Of a stretch of DNA of 64,000 nucleotides, positions 60,282-64,000 are shown piece after piece. Every line of letters begins with the position of its first letter. Within the stretch, counting starts at the first letter, position 1. This stretch comes from Oleiagrimonas sp035690885 (lineage in GTDB: Bacteria > Pseudomonadota > Gammaproteobacteria > Xanthomonadales > Rhodanobacteraceae), in NCBI GenBank assembly GCA_035690885.1, contig DASSKC010000014.1, forward strand, positions 10,479 through 74,478, in the 5' to 3' direction. Below the pieces are notes generated by a model. That model had not been told where the DNA came from and did not search any database. It saw only the letters and a list, made by a program, of their open reading frames with translations. The position numbers and the translations under genes were made by a program.

Positions 60282-61370
60282 TCATGGCCGACGCAAACAC
60301 AAGCGGACGTCGTCACCGAAACGGCGCGAATCGACCGTGTGCATGCGCCAGCGATCGGCCATTGCATGCAGAGCTGGCAGATGCATCAGCGGGCGCGCCT
60401 GATCGCCGAGCAGGACCGGCGCAATGTAAATCACAAGTTCGTCGACCACCCCCTCTGCCATCAATGCACCACACAACGTCGGGCCGGATTCGACATGGAT
60501 TTCATTGCAATTGAGAGTGGCCAGATATGCGAGAACGGCGTGCAGATCGAGTTTGTCGCCCTGCTGGGAAATGGCTTGCCAGCTGACGCCCGGCCGATTC
60601 GAATCGCCGCGACGCACGTTCGGACCGTGCAACAGCAGCGTGGGCGCGCGGCCATCGCAAAGGTGACTGTCTGCCGGCGTACGCAGCTTGCGGTCGAGCA
60701 CCACGCGCAACGGCGGCTCGAATGGCGCGTCCAGACGCACGGTCAGACGCGGGTTGTCGGCCAGTGCCGTACCGGAACCGGTGAGGATGGCCGAACTGCG
60801 AGCGCGCCAATGCTGCACGTCGGCGCGCGCAGCCTCGCCGGTGATCCATTTGGAATCGCCATTGGCCAGTGCGGTGCGGCCATCGAGGCTCATGGCCAGT
60901 TTCACGCGCACCCATGGCCGGCCGCGCTCGATGCGACTGAAAAATCCGACGTTGAGATCGCGCGCCGCCGCTTCCATCAAGCCGGTATCGACGCCGATAC
61001 CCGCTGCGCGCAACAGGGCAGTACCACCGGCCGCCTGGGGATTGGTGTCGCCCGATGCGATGACCACACGCGCCACGCCGGCTTCGATCAATGCCTCGGC
61101 GCATGGCGGCGTGCGACCATGATGCGAACACGGCTCCAACGTCACATAGGCGGTGGCGCCACGCGCAAGCTCGCCCGCCGCACGCAATGCAAACACCTCG
61201 GCATGCGGCTCGCCGGCACGCTGGTGCCAGCCCTCGCCCACCACGTCGCCATCGCGCACGATGACGCAACCCACGCGTGGGTTGGGTTGCGTGGTGTACA
61301 TGCCGCGCTCGGCCAGCTCCAGGGCGCGGGTCATGTGGCGGTGGTCGTGCGGGTGGAAGGTGTCGTTCAT
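60282..61370 (-). CDS. ribD: Bifunctional diaminohydroxyphosphoribosylaminopyrimidine deaminase / 5-amino-6-(5-phosphoribosylamino)uracil reductase
   Basis: A 362-residue two-domain riboflavin enzyme. The N-terminal deaminase has the zinc motif HAEV and PCSHHGRTPPC. The C-terminal reductase starts near residue 150 (VRVKLAMSLDGRTALANGDSKWITG) and ends with HVESGPTLCGALM. It stands downstream of glyA-nrdR on the same strand, not in the riboswitch-controlled rib operon; a palindromic element separates it from nrdR. Confidence 0.95.
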   Translation of the reverse strand: MNDTFHPHDHRHMTRALELAERGMYTTQPNPRVGCVIVRDGDVVGEGWHQRAGEPHAEVFALRAAGELARGATAYVTLEPCSHHGRTPPCAEALIEAGVARVVIASGDTNPQAAGGTALLRAAGIGVDTGLMEAAARDLNVGFFSRIERGRPWVRVKLAMSLDGRTALANGDSKWITGEAARADVQHWRARSSAILTGSGTALADNPRLTVRLDAPFEPPLRVVLDRKLRTPADSHLCDGRAPTLLLHGPNVRRGDSNRPGVSWQAISQQGDKLDLHAVLAYLATLNCNEIHVESGPTLCGALMAEGVVDELVIYIAPVLLGDQARPLMHLPALHAMADRWRMHTVDSRRFGDDVRLCLRRP

Positions 61371-61384
61371 GTGCCCGGGGGGTC

Positions 61385-61459
61385 GGGGTCAGGTACAGTT
61401 ATTGGCGCGAGAAAGCGGCAAGATGTTACCGCCCGTGGCCAATAACTGTACCTGACCCC
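61385..61459. repeat. Palindromic element, GGGGTCAGGTACAGTTA family, copy 2
   Basis: Perfect 21-base inverted arms (61385-61405 and 61439-61459) around a 33-base loop, between nrdR and ribD. The arms match copy 1 at 27871-27945 except for one compensated base (TTATTGG instead of TTACTGG), while the loops differ. The paired change keeps the stem intact, which suggests the hairpin is selected. Confidence 0.88.
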
Positions 61460-61481
61460 ACGCAACGGCCGGCCTCACGCG

Positions 61482-61988
61482 TCACGACGGCTTGCCATCA
61501 CCGAGCAGAGGCAGCTGTTTTTCGTCCAGGCCCGGCAGGTCACGCTCGAGCATTTCGATCTCTTCGCGGAAGGCCTGCACGTCCTCGAACTTGCGGTACA
61601 CCGAAGCGAAACGCACATACGCCACCTGATCGAGTTTTTTCAACTCGCGCATGACCAGCTCGCCGACCTGGCGCGAGGCGATCTCGCGCTCGCTGCTGCG
61701 GCGCAAGTCGTCGACGATGGCGCGCACGGCGACATCCACGGCCTCGGTACTCACCGGACGCTTCTGCAACGCACGCTCGAAACCCACGCGCAGTTTGTGT
61801 TCGTCGAACATCTCGCGGCGCTCGCCGCTCTTGACCACCGTCGGCAGTTTCAGCTCGGCTTTCTCGAAGGTATTGAAGCGTTCGCCACACTCCGGACACT
61901 CGCGACGACGGCGCACGGTGGCGCCGTCGTCGGCCAGGCGCGAATCGATCACGCGCGTGTCATCGTGCTGGCAGAACGGGCAATGCAT
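61482..61988 (-). CDS. nrdR: Transcriptional repressor NrdR
   Basis: A 168-residue ATP-cone repressor of ribonucleotide reductase genes. The N-terminal zinc ribbon MHCPFCQHDDTRVIDSR...CPECGERFNTFE has its four Cys, and the ATP-cone follows from about residue 49 (VVKSGERREMFDEHKLRVGFERALQKRPV). It follows glyA by 4 bases, a common order. Confidence 0.97.
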   Translation of the reverse strand: MHCPFCQHDDTRVIDSRLADDGATVRRRRECPECGERFNTFEKAELKLPTVVKSGERREMFDEHKLRVGFERALQKRPVSTEAVDVAVRAIVDDLRRSSEREIASRQVGELVMRELKKLDQVAYVRFASVYRKFEDVQAFREEIEMLERDLPGLDEKQLPLLGDGKPS

Positions 61989-61992
61989 TACA

Positions 61993-63261
61993 TCAACCGT
62001 ACACCGGAAAGCGCTTGCATTGGGCCTCGACCTTCTCGCGCACCGAGGCGATCACGCTCTCGTCCTCATGTGCGTCGAGCACGTCGGCGATCCAGCCGGC
62101 CAGCTCGATGCATTCGGCTTCGCCGTAGCCACGCGTGGTCGATGCCGGCGTGCCGATACGCAGGCCGGAGGTCACGAACGGCTTTTGCGGGTCGTTGGGC
62201 ACGGTGTTCTTGTTGACCGTGATGTGCGCGCGGCCGAGCGCTTCTTCGGCGTCCTTGCCGGTCAGCGACTGACCGATCAGGTCGACCAGTACCAGATGGT
62301 TTTCGGTGCCACCGGAGACGATCTTGTAGCCGCGCTCGATCAGCGTCCTGGCCATGGCCTGGGCATTCTTGACCACTTGTGCCTGATAGACCTTGAAGTC
62401 CGGATCCAGCGCTTCCTTGAAGGCCACGGCCTTGGCCGCGATGACGTGCTCCAGCGGACCGCCCTGCAAACCGGGGAAGACGATCGATTGCAGCTTCTTG
62501 CGAATGCTCTCGCCCGCTTCGCCTTGCGCCTTGCTGTCGGCCAGCACCAGGCCGCCACGCGGGCCGCGCAAGGTCTTGTGGGTGGTGGTGGTGACCACGT
62601 GCGCGTGCGGCAACGGGCTGGGGTAGACACCCGCGGCGATCAGACCCGCCACATGCGCCATGTCCACGAACAGGTAGGCACCGACCTTGTCGGCAATGGC
62701 ACGAAAACGCGCCCAGTCGACCACCTGCGAATAGGCACTGAAACCGGCCACGATCATCTTCGGCTTGTGCTCGACGGCCATCGCCTCGATCGCGTCATAG
62801 TCGAGAAAACCGTCATCGTTGACGCCGTACTGCACGGCATTGAACAATTTGCCCGAAAGGTTCGGCTTGGCGCCATGCGTCAAATGCCCGCCATGCGCCA
62901 GCGCCTGACCCATGATGGTGTCGCCCGGTTGCAGCAGCGCAAAATACACGGCCTGGTTGGCCTGCGAGCCGGAATGCGGCTGTACGTTGGCGTAATCGCA
63001 ATCAAACAGCTCCTTGGCGCGCTCGATGGCCAACGCCTCGGCCACGTCGACATACTCGCAGCCGCCGTAATAACGCTTGCCCGGATAACCCTCGGCGTAC
63101 TTGTTGGTCAGCTTGCTGCCTTGGGCCTCCATCACGCGGGGGCTGGCATAGTTTTCCGAGGCGATCAGCTCGACGTGATCCTCCTGGCGCCGACCCTCGT
63201 CGGCAATGGCCTTGGCCAGTTCGTCATCAAAACCGGCAATCGTGCAATCGCTGGGAAACAT
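61993..63261 (-). CDS. glyA: Serine hydroxymethyltransferase
   Basis: A 422-residue PLP enzyme interconverting serine and glycine with tetrahydrofolate. Seen: ELIASENYASPRVMEAQGS, YPGKRYYGG, NVQPHSGSQANQAVY, the PLP Lys in VVTTTTHKTLRGPRGG, and GTPASTTRG. I chose ATG 63261 (MFPSD); the longer reading adds 25 residues not found in the family. It is divergent from ettA. Confidence 0.97.
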   Translation of the reverse strand: MFPSDCTIAGFDDELAKAIADEGRRQEDHVELIASENYASPRVMEAQGSKLTNKYAEGYPGKRYYGGCEYVDVAEALAIERAKELFDCDYANVQPHSGSQANQAVYFALLQPGDTIMGQALAHGGHLTHGAKPNLSGKLFNAVQYGVNDDGFLDYDAIEAMAVEHKPKMIVAGFSAYSQVVDWARFRAIADKVGAYLFVDMAHVAGLIAAGVYPSPLPHAHVVTTTTHKTLRGPRGGLVLADSKAQGEAGESIRKKLQSIVFPGLQGGPLEHVIAAKAVAFKEALDPDFKVYQAQVVKNAQAMARTLIERGYKIVSGGTENHLVLVDLIGQSLTGKDAEEALGRAHITVNKNTVPNDPQKPFVTSGLRIGTPASTTRGYGEAECIELAGWIADVLDAHEDESVIASVREKVEAQCKRFPVYG

Positions 63262-63425
63262 GCGGACCTCGCGGAAAGTGGGGAAAGTGGAAGCGGAAGT
63301 GTAGCTCCCACATGACCGGGCAGCCAGAACACTCATTCCGGCAGCGAATTTGCGGTCGCCAAGCGTTACAATACACGGCTTTGCGCCCGCAACGCCGCGC
63401 CCGCGAATGCTCCCACGGAGGCTCC

Positions 63426-64000
63426 ATGCAGTACATCTACACCATGAACGGGGTCAGCAAGACCGTTCCACCCAAACGCCAGATCATCAAGGATATTTCG
63501 CTCAGCTTTTTCCCCGGCGCCAAGATCGGCCTGCTGGGGCTCAACGGCGCGGGCAAATCCACGGTGCTGAAGATCATGGCCGGCGTGGACACCGACTTTG
63601 AAGGCGAAGCGCGTCCGCAGGCCGGCATCAAGGTCGGCTATCTGGCCCAGGAACCGGAAATGGACCCGGAGCAGACCGTGCGCCAAGTGGTCGAGGAAGG
63701 CGTCGGCGAGGTCCTGCAGGCGCAAGCCAAGCTCGATGAGGTCTACGCCGCCTACGCCGAGGAAGACGCCGATTTCGAGAAGCTGGCCGAAGAACAGCAG
63801 CGGTTGGAAAACATCCTCGCCTCGGGCGATGCCAACACCCTGCAACAGCAACTGGAAGTGGCAGCCGACGCCCTGCGCATCCCGGCCTGGGATGCCATCG
63901 TCGGCAAGCTCTCCGGTGGTGAGAAACGCCGCGTGGCGCTATGCCGCCTGCTGCTGTCCAAGCCCGACATGCTGCTGCTCGATGAGCCGACCAACCACCT
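63426..64000 (+). CDS. ettA: Energy-dependent translational throttle protein EttA (partial, runs off the window)
   Basis: The first 191 codons of an ABC-F ATPase that binds the ribosomal E site. Seen: MQYIYTMNGVSKTVPPKRQI, Walker A LLGLNGAGKST near residue 40, the YLAQEPEMDPEQTV block, ABC signature KLSGGEKRRVALCRLLL and Walker B MLLLDEPTNHL at the window edge. The opening and PtIM-like arm match EttA rather than Uup or YheS. The gene continues beyond 64000. Confidence 0.93.
   Translation, partial: MQYIYTMNGVSKTVPPKRQIIKDISLSFFPGAKIGLLGLNGAGKSTVLKIMAGVDTDFEGEARPQAGIKVGYLAQEPEMDPEQTVRQVVEEGVGEVLQAQAKLDEVYAAYAEEDADFEKLAEEQQRLENILASGDANTLQQQLEVAADALRIPAWDAIVGKLSGGEKRRVALCRLLLSKPDMLLLDEPTNH

Noticed and set aside
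60131..60367. 78-codon version of the aroG leader frame
   Set aside because: The upstream residues overlap the end of ribD and have no leader character. The ATG at 60199 gives the compact leader expected of an attenuator.

Overview
The window is a gene-dense, GC-rich stretch of bacterial chromosome. Gene content and order (miaB-phoH-ybeY-corC, a SAM-I riboswitch in front of metX-metB-hom, glyA-nrdR-ribD, GTAGGAGCGGCGGAAGCCGCG-type intergenic palindromes, and the CCTTCTCCC/GGGAGAAGG intergenic element) point to a gammaproteobacterium of the Xanthomonadales/Lysobacterales, most likely Rhodanobacteraceae-like. This is inference from content; no species is assigned. I saw no prophage, insertion sequence, CRISPR array, tRNA or rRNA gene.

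Layout. 1-2.4 kb: end of a GMC-type membrane dehydrogenase operon. 2.5-6.4 kb: housekeeping run miaB, phoH, ybeY, corC; the usual next gene, lnt, is absent. 6.5-20.4 kb: an accessory region rich in stress-type genes (metallothionein, a divergent OtsA-like glycosyltransferase, CsbD, a cardiolipin-synthase-like PLD, a secreted unknown, two MFS pumps, a four-gene TPP enzyme/enolase-superfamily/SDR/DJ-1 operon, and DUF1328, DUF883/YqjD, YqjE-like and YqjK-position genes). 20.4-24.6 kb: cyoABCD quinol oxidase, linked to the preceding genes by a 34-codon ORF that overlaps both neighbours. 24.7-27.8 kb: an Lnb-type (DUF4105) membrane protein and an APC permease. 28-31.7 kb: methionine/threonine branch operon metX-metB-hom under a SAM-I riboswitch. 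31.9-38.2 kb: prfC, then a small membrane protein, fadE and an alpha/beta hydrolase facing a divergent TetR regulator with a clear palindrome between them. 38.2-45 kb: a subtilisin-type autotransporter, an ECF sigma/anti-sigma-like/DUF4097 operon, metF, and a DUF4124-like secreted protein. 45-49.2 kb: FMN-riboswitch-controlled ribE-ribBX-ldcA-ribH-nusB. 49.2-58.9 kb: a DAACS symporter and a pbpC/alpha-2-macroglobulin pair. 59-64 kb: aroG preceded by an aromatic-rich leader peptide and attenuator, ribD-nrdR-glyA, and the start of ettA.

Regulatory RNA logic is the strongest theme. Three biosynthetic units use three cis-acting RNA mechanisms: SAM-I riboswitch (metX), FMN riboswitch with a downstream terminator (ribE), and ribosome-mediated attenuation with a Tyr-Phe-Trp-Phe-Tyr leader (aroG). 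Four kinds of palindromic intergenic elements are scattered between genes. The most noteworthy observations are the aroG attenuator, the TPP/enolase/SDR/DJ-1 operon of unknown substrate, an OtsA-like protein lacking family active-site residues, an Lnb-type gene in a window where lnt is missing from its normal site, and the micro-ORF with ATGA overlaps at both ends before cyoA.
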